Positions 7,297 through 7,496 of a stretch of 7,496 bases of DNA are shown one piece after another (position 1 is the stretch's first letter; every line of letters begins with the position of its first letter). The position numbers and the translations under genes are program-made. Origin of the DNA: an uncultured Clostridia bacterium (GTDB taxonomy: Bacteria > Bacillota > Clostridia > Christensenellales > Borkfalkiaceae); NCBI GenBank assembly GCA_947587775.1, contig CANPYD010000046.1, positions 1 to 7,496 of the forward strand. Reading direction: 5' to 3'. The notes under the pieces were generated by a model that was given only the letters and a program-made list of their open reading frames with translations, searched no databases and was not told where the DNA came from.

Positions 7297-7325
7297 AGTG
7301 TAACGTATTTTAAGGAATTTGTCAA
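7297..7325 (-). promoter_or_regulatory. Sigma-70 type promoter of the GTPase gene, probably leaderless
   Basis: On the minus strand TTGACA (7320-7325), a 17-bp spacer and TACACT (7297-7302) form a strong promoter. Only six bases (CTTCTC) separate the -10 from the ATG at 7290, so the usual start distance puts transcription on the A of the ATG. No purine-rich ribosome binding site is present upstream. Tet(M) itself normally has a long regulated leader; none can fit here. Confidence 0.78.
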
Positions 7326-7382
7326 GCGGGCGGCTTTCTTGCAAGATCGTAAAAAAATATTTGTCATGCACGGAGAAAACGC

Positions 7383-7411
7383 TTGACACGGAGAGGATTC
7401 TTGCATATAAT
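7383..7411 (+). promoter_or_regulatory. Consensus sigma-70 promoter of the tRNA gene
   Basis: TTGACA (7383-7388) and TATAAT (7406-7411) match consensus at all 12 bases with a 17-bp spacer. A start near 7418 gives a leader of about 8 bases before the tRNA. The -35 overlaps the second of two CACGGAGA direct repeats (7369-7376 and 7387-7394). Confidence 0.9.
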
Positions 7412-7425
7412 AAGTATGCTTTTAC

Positions 7426-7496
7426 TGAGGTGTAGCGCAGTTTGGTAGCGCGCTTGGTTAGGGACCAAGAGGTCGCGTGTTCAAGTCACGTCACCT
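7426..7496 (+). tRNA. tRNA-Pro (anticodon AGG), 3' end cut by window edge
   Basis: The gene folds as a cloverleaf: 5' acceptor TGAGGTG (7426-7432) pairs with CACCT (7492-7496), with two more pairs expected beyond the window. The D-stem is GCGC/GCGC (7435-7438, 7448-7451), the anticodon stem CTTGG/CCAAG (7453-7457, 7465-7469) and the loop TTAGGGA (7458-7464), with anticodon AGG at 7460-7462 followed by G37. The T-arm is GCGTG-TTCAAGT-CACGT (7475-7491) with one G-U pair. Anticodon AGG reads proline CCU directly and, if A34 is deaminated to inosine, also CCC and CCA. CCC appears to be the commonest proline codon in this window. The 3' CCA, if encoded, is not visible. Confidence 0.93.

Noticed and set aside
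6544..7386. Open frame of 280 residues on the plus strand
   Set aside because: It is antisense to the strongly supported GTPase gene and runs into its promoter; it is a by-product of codon bias.
7291..7389. N-terminal extension of the GTPase to an upstream ATG at 7389
   Set aside because: The extra 33 residues overlap the -35/-10 elements and have no counterpart in Tet(M)-type proteins, which begin at the M-x-K/x-x-N-x-G motif.

Overview
The window looks like chromosomal DNA of a low-to-mid GC Gram-positive gut bacterium, most likely an uncultured Clostridia lineage. I infer this from the near-perfect TTGACA/TATAAT promoters, a CmpB-type membrane protein and a Tet(M)-like GTPase (both common in Firmicutes), an intergenic palindromic repeat block of a style I recall from gut Clostridia genomes, and a tRNA-Pro of Firmicutes type. 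The exact order or family cannot be fixed from this sequence alone.

Layout. (1) Positions 1-4131 (+) hold the C-terminal 1376 residues of a very large surface protein whose start lies outside the window. It has tandem Gly-rich spacer repeats followed by four large GLUG-type beta-helix modules. (2) Positions 4199-4244 are a perfect 46-bp palindrome that works as a bidirectional intrinsic terminator between converging transcription units. (3) Positions 4264-4592 contain no gene but a dense block of palindromic repeats, one copy of which appears split by another hairpin. (4) Positions 4603-5370 (-) encode a CmpB-family (PF06541) multi-pass membrane protein. (5) Positions 5422-7290 (-) encode a 622-residue EF-G-like ribosomal-protection GTPase related to Tet(M), with a changed domain IV loop. 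(6) Positions 7291-7425 are a divergent promoter region. (7) A tRNA-Pro with anticodon AGG runs off the right edge from 7426.

How they fit together. The GTPase and the membrane protein are 51 bp apart on the same strand and are probably one transcription unit, which would read through the repeat block as a long 3' UTR to the shared terminator. The GTPase promoter places the predicted transcription start on the A of the ATG, and there is no Shine-Dalgarno sequence, so the mRNA is probably leaderless. The tRNA and the GTPase, both translation components, are transcribed divergently from neighbouring strong promoters.

The observations I rate highest are the leaderless GTPase gene, its non-Tet(M) drug-site loop, the A34 proline tRNA, and the nested palindromic repeats.
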